Part shown: positions 18,308 to 25,940 of the stretch, in pieces
Layout of the letters: the number at the start of each line of letters is the position of its first letter
Position numbering within the stretch: position 1 is the stretch's first letter
Source: Actinomadura spongiicola
Lineage (GTDB): Bacteria > Actinomycetota > Actinomycetes > Streptosporangiales > Streptosporangiaceae
Direction: 5' to 3'
Length of the DNA: 64,000 nt
Assembly (NCBI RefSeq): GCF_003432485.1
Contig: NZ_QVNQ01000003.1
Coordinates: forward strand, 434,001-498,000
Notes under the pieces: model-generated
What the model saw: the letters and a program-made list of their open reading frames with translations, nothing else
Database searches by the model: none
Told to the model about the DNA's origin: nothing
Made by a program: the position numbers and the translations under genes

Positions 18308-18487
18308 CTACTCGTCGGTGTTCTGTTCGCGCCAGGCCTCGTTGCGTTGGCGCGCCAGTTCGAGCGCGCCCGCCGCGGCGTGTTCGGACTCGTAGGGGCC
18401 CATGCGGTCCTTGCCGGGGCAGCCGGGCCCGTGCTCGACCTTCATGTGCTTCAGGCAGAACCACCAGTCACCGTCGTCACCGGCCAT
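18308..18487 (-). CDS. Small conserved protein next to map
   Basis: Protein of 59 residues, [20 protein letters not shown] followed by [20 protein letters not shown]. The start is clear: GAGAGGAG precedes ATG 18487. Two Trp, two Cys and three His in the first half suggest a tiny metal-binding or nucleic-acid-binding fold. The DRxGPY and A-A-ALE part resembles a SPOR-like helix-strand. The gene diverges from map. Function unknown; the pattern of conserved residues supports a real gene. Confidence 0.75.
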   Translation of the reverse strand: MAGDDGDWWFCLKHMKVEHGPGCPGKDRMGPYESEHAAAGALELARQRNEAWREQNTDE

Positions 18488-18555
18488 CGGCGCTCCTCTC
18501 GATCTTGCGTCGGCACGGGATTCGTTGCCGCGATCCCGCTGACTACACTTTCACC

Positions 18556-19407
18556 ATGACGACCCAGCTTCTCCGGCCCGGACACGTTTCCCCCATGCGC
18601 AAGGTCCCGTCGAACATTCCGCGGCCCGAGTACGTGGGGAAGAAGCGCCCGAAGACCGGCGAGCCCGACGTGAAGACGCCCGAGATCATCGAGCGGATGC
18701 GGGTGGCCGGGAAGATCGCCGCGCAGGCGCTGGAGGAGGTCGGGCGGCACGTCCGGCCGGGTATCACCACCGACGAGCTGGACGTCATCGGCCACGAGTT
18801 CCTCCTCGACCACGGCGCCTACCCGTCCACGCTGGGCTATCGCGGCTTCCCGAAGTCGCTGTGCACGTCGATCAACGAGGTGATCTGCCACGGCATCCCG
18901 GACGACACCGTCCTGCGCGACGGCGACATCGTCAACGTGGACATCACCGCGTTCATCGGCGGCGTCCACGGCGACACCGACGCCACGTTCCTGTGCGGTG
19001 ACGTGGACGAGGAGTCGCGGCTGCTGGTGGAGCGGACCCGGGAGGCCATGATGCGCGGCATCCGGGCGGTGCGGCCGGGCCGGGCCCTGAACGTGATCGG
19101 ACGGGTGATCGAGTCGTACGCGAAGCGGTTCGGGTACGGGGTCGTCCGCGACTTCACCGGGCACGGGATCGGCACGACGTTCCATTCCGGGCTGGTCGTC
19201 CCGCACTACGACGACCCGAACGCCACCACGATCATCGAGCCGGGGATGACGTTCACGATCGAGCCGATGCTGACGCTCGGCACGCACGACTACGACATCT
19301 GGAAGGACGGCTGGACGGTCGTCACCAAGGACCGCGAACGCACGGCGCAGTTCGAGCACACGCTGCTGGTGACCGAGGACGGCCACGAAATACTCACCCT
19401 GCCGTGA
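18556..19407 (+). CDS. map: Methionine aminopeptidase, type I
   Basis: Removes the N-terminal Met from nascent proteins. The 283 residues include the extended N-terminal segment typical of the longer actinobacterial MetAP. Metal ligands are all visible: Asp in VNVDITAF, Asp in GDTDATF, His in GHGIGTTFH, Glu in FTIEPML and Glu in QFEHTLL. Substrate-site His occurs in CHGIPDD. I choose ATG 18556 rather than an in-frame ATG at 18505 because TACACT, a plausible -10 box, lies between them, which would give a very short leader. Confidence 0.95.
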   Translation: MTTQLLRPGHVSPMRKVPSNIPRPEYVGKKRPKTGEPDVKTPEIIERMRVAGKIAAQALEEVGRHVRPGITTDELDVIGHEFLLDHGAYPSTLGYRGFPKSLCTSINEVICHGIPDDTVLRDGDIVNVDITAFIGGVHGDTDATFLCGDVDEESRLLVERTREAMMRGIRAVRPGRALNVIGRVIESYAKRFGYGVVRDFTGHGIGTTFHSGLVVPHYDDPNATTIIEPGMTFTIEPMLTLGTHDYDIWKDGWTVVTKDRERTAQFEHTLLVTEDGHEILTLP

Positions 19408-19465
19408 CAGACCTCTTGATCTAGAGTCCGATTCGCCCCACCGCCGGCCGGGAGACCCTCAAGAG

Positions 19466-20155
19466 ATGAACGCCCCAGCGCCGTACGAGCCGAGGGTTCC
19501 CTCCGACAGCATGCCGCCGGGGCGCGCGGCGCTCAGCGTGACATGGGCGGCGCTGCCGTTCCTGACCCTCGGCTACGCCACCCCGTTCACGTTCGCGGCG
19601 GCGGCGCTGTGGCGGCGCAGCGTGCATCTGCTGGTCTCCACCGCCGCCTACCTCGGCGTCTTCGTGGTGATGCTGTTCCTGCTCCCCGACCTCCGGAAGG
19701 ACGACGGCGCCGAAGGCATGGTCGGGGTGCTGCTGTTCATCCTGGCGGTGGTGGGTTGCGCGCACGCGTTCCTCATCCGCCGCCGGGTGTTCGACCCGCA
19801 CGGGCTGTCGGGCGTCGACAACGACTCCGTCGTGGAGCAGGTCAAGCGGCGGCGGCTGCTGCGGGACAAGGCTCGGGAGCTGGCGGAGGCCGATCCGGGC
19901 CTGGCGAAGGAGCTGCGGATCGGACGCCCCGACCTGCCGCGCCAGTACAACGACGGCGGGCTCGTCGACGTCAACCACGCCCCGGCGGAGGCGCTGACGC
20001 TGCTGCCCGGCATCACGCCGGAGCTGGCGGCGAGGATCGAGCGGGTGCGGGCCGAGACGGGCGGGTTCATGTCCGCCGAGGAGCTGTCCGCGGTCGCGGG
20101 CCTCCCCCCGGACCTCACCGGCGACCTCGTCGATCACGCCGTCTTCATCCGCTGA
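19466..20155 (+). CDS. Membrane protein with C-terminal helix-hairpin-helix domain
   Basis: Protein of 229 residues. Three hydrophobic segments lie at about 25-48, 53-72 and 86-103, followed by a soluble part with a charged helix (VVEQVKRRRLLRDKARELAE). It ends in a ComEA-type HhH motif, VDVNHAPAEALTLLPGITPE then LAARIERVRAETGGF. The HhH pair normally binds DNA backbone or, in ComEA relatives, incoming DNA. Here the domain would sit on one face of the membrane. It precedes the LigD-like gene by 19 bases, hinting at a DNA-related pair, but no other competence gene is near. Confidence 0.75.
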   Translation: MNAPAPYEPRVPSDSMPPGRAALSVTWAALPFLTLGYATPFTFAAAALWRRSVHLLVSTAAYLGVFVVMLFLLPDLRKDDGAEGMVGVLLFILAVVGCAHAFLIRRRVFDPHGLSGVDNDSVVEQVKRRRLLRDKARELAEADPGLAKELRIGRPDLPRQYNDGGLVDVNHAPAEALTLLPGITPELAARIERVRAETGGFMSAEELSAVAGLPPDLTGDLVDHAVFIR

Positions 20156-20174
20156 TCTCGGGTACGAACCGGGC

Positions 20175-21245
20175 GTGACCCCGAAGAAGCGGAAGAAGGA
20201 CGCCGAAGACGACGAGAACGCCGCCGAACGGGACCGGCTCGCCGAGTACCGGGGCAGGCGCGACCCGGGCAGGACGCCGGAGCCCGTGCCGCGGGAGAGT
20301 GCGGTGCCGCGCGGCGACGACGACACGTTCGTCGTCCAGGAGCATCACGCGAGCAGCCTGCACTGGGACCTGCGGCTGGAACGCGACGGCGTGCTGGTGT
20401 CGTGGGCCGTGCCGAAGGGCCTGCCGTGGAGCCCCGACACGAACCATCTCGCCGTGCACACCGAGGACCACCCGCTGGAGTACGCGACGTTCGAGGGCGA
20501 GATCCCGCGCGGCGAGTACGGTGCCGGAAAGATGACGATCTGGGACGCGGGCACGTACGAGACGGAGAAGTGGTCCGAGCGCGAGGTGAAGATCATCATT
20601 CATGGCGCGCGGGTCTCGGGCCGGTACGTGCTGTTCCGGACCGGTGGCAGGAACTGGATGATCCACCGGATGGACCCGCCCGCGGACCCGGAGGCCGAGC
20701 CGCTGCCGGAGTCACTGCGCCCGATGCGTCCGGTGGAGCGGAACCGGCTGCCCCGCGACCAGGACGCGTGGGCGTTCGAGTTCGCCTGGGGCGGTCGGCG
20801 GCTGGTCGCCTACGTCGAGGGCGGCCGGACGCGGTTCACCGACGACCGGGGCCGCGCCGTCGACGGTCCGGGCGGGCTGGGGTCGCGGCTCGGCGCCGCG
20901 CTCGGCGCCCGGCCCGCGTTGCTGGACGGGGAGCTCGCCGTCCTGGAGGGCCGCGAGATCTACATGATCTACGACGTGGCGCATCTGGACGGACGGCCGT
21001 TGCTGGAGGTTCCGTACCGGGAGCGGCGGGAGCGGCTCGACGCCCTCGAACTGTCCGGGGCGCGGTGGCAGACCGCGCCGTGGTTTCCCGGCGACGGCGA
21101 CGCGGTGCGCGACGCCGCCGCCGGGCAGGGGCTCCCGGGTGTGGTCGCCAAGCGTCTCGACTCGGGGTACGAGCCGGGCGAGGAGTCCGACGCCTGGCGT
21201 CTCGTGCCCGGCTCGCCCACCAGACGACCTGGGGGACGGGCCTAG
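20175..21245 (+). CDS. LigD-type 3'-phosphoesterase fused to a degenerate ligase domain
   Basis: Protein of 356 residues from GTG 20175. Residues 50-165 are a LigD 3'-phosphoesterase: QEHHASSLHWDLRLERDG gives His58, His63, Asp65 and Arg67, and VHTEDHP gives His95/His99. These enzymes trim 3'-phosphates and ribonucleotides at breaks before end joining. Residues 190-345 follow the ATP-ligase adenylation fold, but motif I (normally ExKxDG) reads EFAWGG, so the nucleotidyl Lys is replaced by Ala204. Motif III YDVAHLDG and motif IV Lys326 survive. The ligase half is therefore probably catalytically dead. The gene ends 4 bases inside the convergent oxidoreductase. Confidence 0.85.
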   Translation: MTPKKRKKDAEDDENAAERDRLAEYRGRRDPGRTPEPVPRESAVPRGDDDTFVVQEHHASSLHWDLRLERDGVLVSWAVPKGLPWSPDTNHLAVHTEDHPLEYATFEGEIPRGEYGAGKMTIWDAGTYETEKWSEREVKIIIHGARVSGRYVLFRTGGRNWMIHRMDPPADPEAEPLPESLRPMRPVERNRLPRDQDAWAFEFAWGGRRLVAYVEGGRTRFTDDRGRAVDGPGGLGSRLGAALGARPALLDGELAVLEGREIYMIYDVAHLDGRPLLEVPYRERRERLDALELSGARWQTAPWFPGDGDAVRDAAAGQGLPGVVAKRLDSGYEPGEESDAWRLVPGSPTRRPGGRA

Positions 21246-21865
21246 TAGGCGACGGTGATGCGGCGCCGGACGGCCTGGTTCTTCTCCAGCTCGTCGACGA
21301 GCGCGACGGCGTAGTCCTCGGCGCTGATGGTGCTGTTGCCCTCGTCGTCGGTGAGCAGCTCGTCACCGCCCAGCCGGAAGGTGCCGGTGCGCTCGCCGGG
21401 CTGGATCAGGGCGGCGGGCGAGATGTAGGTCCAGTCCAGGTCGGCGGCCTCGGCCCGGACGAGCTCCAGCAGTTCGCCCTGCGCCAGCGCCTCGGGCTTG
21501 TACGCGTCGGGGAACGAGGGCGAGTCGACGTGCCGTCCGCCGCCCGCGACCCGCAGGCTTCCCGCGCCGCCGACCACGACGAGGCGCCGCACGCCCGCCC
21601 GGCGCAGCCCGTCCAGCACGCCGCGCCCGGACTCCAGCAGCGGACCGGCGGGGTCCGACCCGTCCCGCGGGGGCGCGACGGCCAGGACGGCGGCGTCGTG
21701 GCCCTTGACGAGCTCGGCGATCGCGTCGGCGTCGCGCGCCTCGGCCTTGGCCGTGTCCTCGTTCCCGCTGCGGGTGACGCCGGTGACCTCGTGGCCGCGG
21801 CGGCGGGCCTCGTCCGCGATCCGCCGCCCGATCATTCCGGTGGCGCCGATCAACAGAATCTTCAT
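21242..21865 (-). CDS. NAD(P)-binding oxidoreductase (NmrA/SDR-like)
   Basis: Protein of 207 residues starting at ATG 21865 after CCTCCTC-complementary GAGGAGG. An N-terminal Rossmann site ILLIGATGMIGRRIADEARR is followed by VTGVTRSG. LVVVGGAGSL and WTYISPAALI are typical of the NAD(P)H-binding family near NmrA/YwnB. A quinone or aldehyde reductase role is possible. It diverges from an HxlR regulator, a frequent arrangement in which the regulator responds to an electrophile and controls the reductase. Confidence 0.85.
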   Translation of the reverse strand: MKILLIGATGMIGRRIADEARRRGHEVTGVTRSGNEDTAKAEARDADAIAELVKGHDAAVLAVAPPRDGSDPAGPLLESGRGVLDGLRRAGVRRLVVVGGAGSLRVAGGGRHVDSPSFPDAYKPEALAQGELLELVRAEAADLDWTYISPAALIQPGERTGTFRLGGDELLTDDEGNSTISAEDYAVALVDELEKNQAVRRRITVAY

Positions 21866-21881
21866 GTGACCTCCTCGGACG

Positions 21882-21918
21882 TCGTGGATCGCGAGTGACG
21901 GTATCCACGAGATAGTGG
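21882..21918. promoter_or_regulatory. Inverted repeats in the divergent oxidoreductase/HxlR promoter
   Basis: Perfect 8-base inverted repeat TCGTGGAT (21882-21889) / ATCCACGA (21903-21910), and a second overlapping pair CCAC-gagata-GTGG at 21905-21918. Placed between two divergent starts, they are good candidates for HxlR-dimer binding. Confidence 0.55.
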
Positions 21919-21953
21919 TTACTTCAACGTTCCGCCGGTACCCTGGGGAAACC

Positions 21954-22304
21954 ATGAAGGGCAATGCTTTCGACCCCAACTGCCCGACCCGGCTCGTCCT
22001 GGATCGCATCGGCGACAAGTGGTCCGTACTGGTGGTGCTCAGCCTGAGCGACGGGCCCCGCCGCTTCACGCAGCTCCGCGACATGATCGGCGGCGTCACC
22101 CCGAAGGTCCTCACGCAGACCCTGCGCGCGATGGAACGCGACGGCCTTCTCACGCGACGGGTGTTCGCCGAGGTCCCGCCACGGGTGGAATACTCGCTGA
22201 CACCGCTCGGCCAGTCCCTCCAGACCCCGATCGGCGCCATCGCGGAGTGGGCGGAGGAGAACGTCGAGGCCGTCATCGCGGCCCGCGAACGCACCCCCGT
22301 CTGA
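21954..22304 (+). CDS. HxlR-family winged-helix regulator
   Basis: DNA-binding protein of 116 residues. CPTRLVLDRIGDKWSVLVVL with the conserved Cys, then GPRRFTQLRDMIGGVTPKVL (recognition helix), a wing and SLTPLGQSL are characteristic of HxlR/YodB regulators. The Cys of DPNCP may sense electrophiles as in YodB. I start at ATG 21954 behind GGGGAAA; a GTG at 21915 lies within the operator. It probably controls the divergent oxidoreductase and itself. Confidence 0.9.
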   Translation: MKGNAFDPNCPTRLVLDRIGDKWSVLVVLSLSDGPRRFTQLRDMIGGVTPKVLTQTLRAMERDGLLTRRVFAEVPPRVEYSLTPLGQSLQTPIGAIAEWAEENVEAVIAARERTPV

Positions 22305-22468
22305 CCCGGAACCGGCACGGAACCGGCACGGACCGTCCCGCATCAAATGGGCATAGCGCCCGGTTCGGCGCGTCGCCGTCGAAATCCACCGGTCGCGGGT
22401 TAGAGTCCCGCTCGGACACGGCGGTGGGACGTGCCAAGAGGGCGTGCTGGAAGGCGGGGACGGGCACG

Positions 22469-23185
22469 ATGATGGGCAAGACGCACGCCCTCAGCGGCGC
22501 GCTGGCATGGCTGGGCGCCGTGCCGGTGATCGCGCAGGAGCGGCTGCTCGGCGACTACGCGGTGTCGCTGTCGGCGGAGCAGGTCGCGGCGGGCGCCGTG
22601 GTGTGCGCGGGCGCGGCGATCCTGCCCGACATCGACCATCACAACGGGCGCATCGCCAACACGTTCGGTCCCATCACCCAGCACATGTGCAAGTGGATCG
22701 GGAAGCTGTCGGGCGGGCACCGGCAGGCGACCCACTCCCTGGTGTTCGCGGTCGCGATGGGTCTGTTGATGGACTTCCTCGCGACCGACTACGAGTACGC
22801 CTGGTGGGCCTGCCTGTTCATGATCGTCGGTCTGGGGCTGCGGGGCATCGGCCTCGACTTCGAGGGGAAGGAGCCGCAGTCGGCGCTGGCCGACTGCGCG
22901 CTCGCCCTCATCGCCGTCTGGCTCATGCACAAGATCGATATGAGTTTCGTCGGGTTCGCGGTCGGGCTCGGCTGTTTCGCGCACGTCGTCGGCGACTGTC
23001 TGACGCCTCGGGGCTGTCCGGTGTTCTGGCCGCTTCCGTACCGGTTCGACGTCCCGGTCATCCCGCGGACGGACGGCAAGGTGGAGCGCTGGGTCGTGAT
23101 GCCCGTCCTCACCCTCGGCATCGCCGTCCTCGCCGTCCGGTCGGTACTCGGCGACGTCAGCGCCCAGTGGCTGACCCGGGGCTGA
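22469..23185 (+). CDS. Membrane-bound metal-dependent hydrolase (YdjM/DUF457-like)
   Basis: Protein of 238 residues. Metal-ligand motifs of the YdjM family occur in order: KTHALSGA at the N-terminus, LPDIDHHNGRIAN, RQATHSL and FAHVVGDCLTPRGCPVFWPL. Hydrophobic segments at about 45-60, 95-140, 155-165 and 205-225 indicate an integral membrane protein. The family is often under SOS control, but I see no LexA box. Tandem ATGs (22469, 22472) both fit. Substrate unknown. Confidence 0.85.
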   Translation: MMGKTHALSGALAWLGAVPVIAQERLLGDYAVSLSAEQVAAGAVVCAGAAILPDIDHHNGRIANTFGPITQHMCKWIGKLSGGHRQATHSLVFAVAMGLLMDFLATDYEYAWWACLFMIVGLGLRGIGLDFEGKEPQSALADCALALIAVWLMHKIDMSFVGFAVGLGCFAHVVGDCLTPRGCPVFWPLPYRFDVPVIPRTDGKVERWVVMPVLTLGIAVLAVRSVLGDVSAQWLTRG

Positions 23186-23192
23186 GCGGCGG

Positions 23193-23723
23193 TCAGGGCA
23201 GCAGATCGGCGAACTGGCGGCAACTCACAGGCGTGCCCCCTCCGTCGCCTGTGTTCGAGGCCCCCACCAGAATGACGCCTTCGATGCCGGGGACGGCCTC
23301 CGCGGTGCACGCGATCTGCGCGATCGCCGTCCGCGACCAGCCCGGCGACATCGACCGATCGATCTGCTGGACGGCCAGCGGCCAAGGTCTTTCGAAAGTC
23401 GACCCGAGACCTTCGTTGACGGCCTGGACGGTCAATGCGCGATGCACTTCGGTGTGCAGTCCCACGGTCCGTTCTCGGGGCGTCGTCGGGACGTGTAGTT
23501 GCTCGACCGCCAGATACGGCCGTCCGGGTATGCCCGGGCGGGTGACCGGCCGCAGCATGCCGCCGCGCACGAGATAGACGGTGATCGTGTCGGCGTACCC
23601 TCGGGCGAAGGGCGGGTTGCCCGCGTCGACGATCCCGGTCGGCCGGATGCCGCAGCCGGACGCGGCCAGCACGGCCGCCAGCGCCGTGAGCGCCGCCCAC
23701 CGCGCCGCATGGACTCCGATCAT
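23193..23723 (-). CDS. GerMN-like lipoprotein of a two-component operon
   Basis: Protein of 176 residues with a signal peptide ending in lipobox AASGC (Cys24). The rest matches a GerMN-type domain: a TVYLVRGGMLRPVTRPG strand, then GRPYLAVEQL and TVGLHTEV. The ATG overlaps the histidine-kinase stop. The order response regulator, sensor kinase, GerMN lipoprotein resembles MtrA-MtrB-LpqB, though this lipoprotein is far shorter than LpqB and the kinase is a different type. It probably acts outside the membrane as an accessory to the sensor. Confidence 0.75.
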   Translation of the reverse strand: MIGVHAARWAALTALAAVLAASGCGIRPTGIVDAGNPPFARGYADTITVYLVRGGMLRPVTRPGIPGRPYLAVEQLHVPTTPRERTVGLHTEVHRALTVQAVNEGLGSTFERPWPLAVQQIDRSMSPGWSRTAIAQIACTAEAVPGIEGVILVGASNTGDGGGTPVSCRQFADLLP

Positions 23724-25168
23724 GCGTGGTCCTCCTCGGGGCCGGCGGGCAGCCACAGCGTGAACATCGCGCCGCCGTCCGGGTCGTTGGCGGCCTCCAG
23801 GGTCCCGCCGTGCAGCACGGCGTTCTCGCGGGCGATGGACAGCCCGAGACCGCTGCCGTCGCTGCGCGAGCGCGCCGCCTCGGCTTTGACGAACCGGTCG
23901 AACACCACGGCGATCAGGTCGTCCGGGAGGCCGGGTCCGCGATCGGTGACGACTACCTCCACGCCCTCGACACCCGCGCGGTCGGCGCGGGCGAAACGCA
24001 GCGACACGGGGGGTCGACCGTGCTTGAGCGCGTTACCGGCGAGGTTGGCGAGGACGACGTCGAACCGCCGCGGGTCCAGCCGGACGAACAGGTCCGCCGG
24101 GCCGTCCACCGTCACCCGCTCGCGCCATCCGCGTGCGGCCAGGGTCGCGGCGACCGCGTCGAGGACGTTCACGTCGTCGAGGACGAGCACGGCGGCGCCC
24201 GCGTCGAACCGGCTGATCTCGATGAGGTGCTCGACGAGCAGCCCGAGCCTGCGGGTCTCGTCCGCGACGAGCCTCGCCGCGCCACCGTCCCCGTCCCCGT
24301 CCGCGCCGGTGGCGGCCTGCTCCGCCAGGACATCGGTCGCAGCGATCATCGAGGTCAGCGGGGTGCGCAGCTCATGGGACACGTCGGCGACGAACCGGCG
24401 GGACGCGGCCTCCATCACGCGCAGTTCGGTCACCGTCCGCTCCAGCGCGTCGGCCGTGTCGTTGAACGTGCGGGCGAGGTCGGCCAACTCCCCGCGGCCC
24501 CGCACCTCCACGCGCGTCTCCAGGTCGCCGTCCCCCAGCGCGCGGGCGGCGACGCCGAGGCGCCGCACCGGACGCAGCACCCCGCGGGTGGCGAGCAGCG
24601 CGAGGACGATCGCCGATCCCAGCGCCAGCGCGTCCGCGACCACCAGCGCGTTGGTGAGCAACCGCAGGTCGGCGGATTCCCTGCTCAGGCTCGCGGAGAC
24701 GTACACCATCGGCGGCACGGTCCGCTGCGGCTCCTCGCTGGTCGTCACGTAGCCGTCGAGGCGCGTGCCGACCAGCAGATACGGCGTTCCATCCCGGATG
24801 ACGCGCTGGAAGACCAGCTTGCGCATCGCACGCATGGCGAACTCGGTACTGACGGGAACGTCCAGCTTGTTCCGGGGTGGCAGGTTGACGCCGCCGTCCA
24901 GGCGCATGGGCACGGCCGCGGCCTTCCGTCCCGGGACCGCCTCCAGGGCATCCTCCAACTGGGCGCCGATCAGCGGGGTCACGTCCGGTGGCAGCTCGTC
25001 CGGGACCTGCCGGGTGAGGGTCTTGCGGACGTCGGTCAGCACGGTGTACTGGGCGCGGTGCAGCATCACGCGCCTGAGCAGTACGTAGGAGATGCCGGAC
25101 GCCAGCAGCGCCGCCAGCAGCGCGACCGCCGTGAACGCGGCCGTCAGCCGTAGCCGCAGTCCGATCAC
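23720..25168 (-). CDS. Sensor histidine kinase
   Basis: Protein of 482 residues. First membrane helix is residues about 8-28, an extracytoplasmic sensor follows to about 165, and the second helix is about 170-190. A HAMP linker (LRPVRRLGVAARAL) precedes an H-box FVADVSHELRTPLTSM. The kinase domain has N-box NLAGNALKHG, DRGPGLPDD and GLGLSIAREN. The GTG start overlaps the response-regulator stop (GTGA), and its own stop overlaps the lipoprotein start, so the three genes form one coupled operon. The signal is unknown. Confidence 0.93.
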   Translation of the reverse strand: MIGLRLRLTAAFTAVALLAALLASGISYVLLRRVMLHRAQYTVLTDVRKTLTRQVPDELPPDVTPLIGAQLEDALEAVPGRKAAAVPMRLDGGVNLPPRNKLDVPVSTEFAMRAMRKLVFQRVIRDGTPYLLVGTRLDGYVTTSEEPQRTVPPMVYVSASLSRESADLRLLTNALVVADALALGSAIVLALLATRGVLRPVRRLGVAARALGDGDLETRVEVRGRGELADLARTFNDTADALERTVTELRVMEAASRRFVADVSHELRTPLTSMIAATDVLAEQAATGADGDGDGGAARLVADETRRLGLLVEHLIEISRFDAGAAVLVLDDVNVLDAVAATLAARGWRERVTVDGPADLFVRLDPRRFDVVLANLAGNALKHGRPPVSLRFARADRAGVEGVEVVVTDRGPGLPDDLIAVVFDRFVKAEAARSRSDGSGLGLSIARENAVLHGGTLEAANDPDGGAMFTLWLPAGPEEDHA

Positions 25169-25857
25169 GGCGGCGCGAACCGGTAGCCGAAGCCCCGGAC
25201 GGTCTCGATCAGGCGTGGCTCGGCGGGCTCGTCCTCGATCTTGGCGCGGACGCGCTGGACGCAGGCGTCCACCAGCCGCGAGTCGCCCGGATAGGTGTGC
25301 TCCCAGACCTCCGACAGCAGGTGCTGCCGGGTGAGGGCCTGGCCGGGACGGCGGGTCAGCTCCAGCAGGAGCCGCAGCTCGGTCGGGGTGAGCCGCAGAT
25401 CCTTGTCGGCCTTGGTGACCTTGAGGGAGCTCCGGTCGATGACGAGGTCGCCGTGGACGGAGCGGTCGAGGCGGGTCTGGTCGGCGCGGCGCAGAACGGC
25501 GCGGATCCGGGCGTCCAGCACGCGGGGCTCGACGGGCTTGACCACGTAGTCGTCGGCGCCCGCCTCCAGGCCGAGGACGATGTCGAGGTCGTCGCCGCGC
25601 GCCGTCAGCAGGATCACGGGCAGCGGGTCCGTGCGGCGGATGCGGCGGCACACTTCGATGCCGTCGATGCCGGGCAGCATCACGTCCAGGATCGCGATCT
25701 CGGGACGGCGGGCGCGCAGCGCCTCCAGACCGTCCTCCCCGCTGGCCCGGGACGTCACGCCGTGGCCCTGCCGGGTGAGCGCCAACTCCAGCGCCACCCG
25801 CGCGGACGGATCATCCTCGATGAACAGAATGCTCGCCACGCGCCCATTATTCGCCAC
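25165..25857 (-). CDS. OmpR/PhoB-family response regulator
   Basis: Protein of 230 residues. Receiver domain has acidic pair EDD, phosphoacceptor Asp in AILDVMLPG, Thr/Ala in LLTARGD and Lys in DYVVKPVEP. The C-terminal winged helix has LTPTELRLLLELTRRPGQ and SRLVDACVQRVRAKIE then ETVRGFGYRF. First gene of the three-gene signalling operon. Starts at GTG 25857; GTG 25839 is an alternative. Confidence 0.95.
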   Translation of the reverse strand: MANNGRVASILFIEDDPSARVALELALTRQGHGVTSRASGEDGLEALRARRPEIAILDVMLPGIDGIEVCRRIRRTDPLPVILLTARGDDLDIVLGLEAGADDYVVKPVEPRVLDARIRAVLRRADQTRLDRSVHGDLVIDRSSLKVTKADKDLRLTPTELRLLLELTRRPGQALTRQHLLSEVWEHTYPGDSRLVDACVQRVRAKIEDEPAEPRLIETVRGFGYRFAPP

Positions 25858-25940
25858 ATACGATCATCAACCGGGTTCTGTCACAGGATCCGGACATGGC
25901 TCTCACAAGATCTTGACGAGCCGCTGGAACCGTCGGCGCC

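Noticed and set aside
22273..22479. Minus-strand frame containing ERDSNPRP
   Set aside because: This peptide is the familiar false translation of a tRNA T-arm-like sequence and has no ribosome site.
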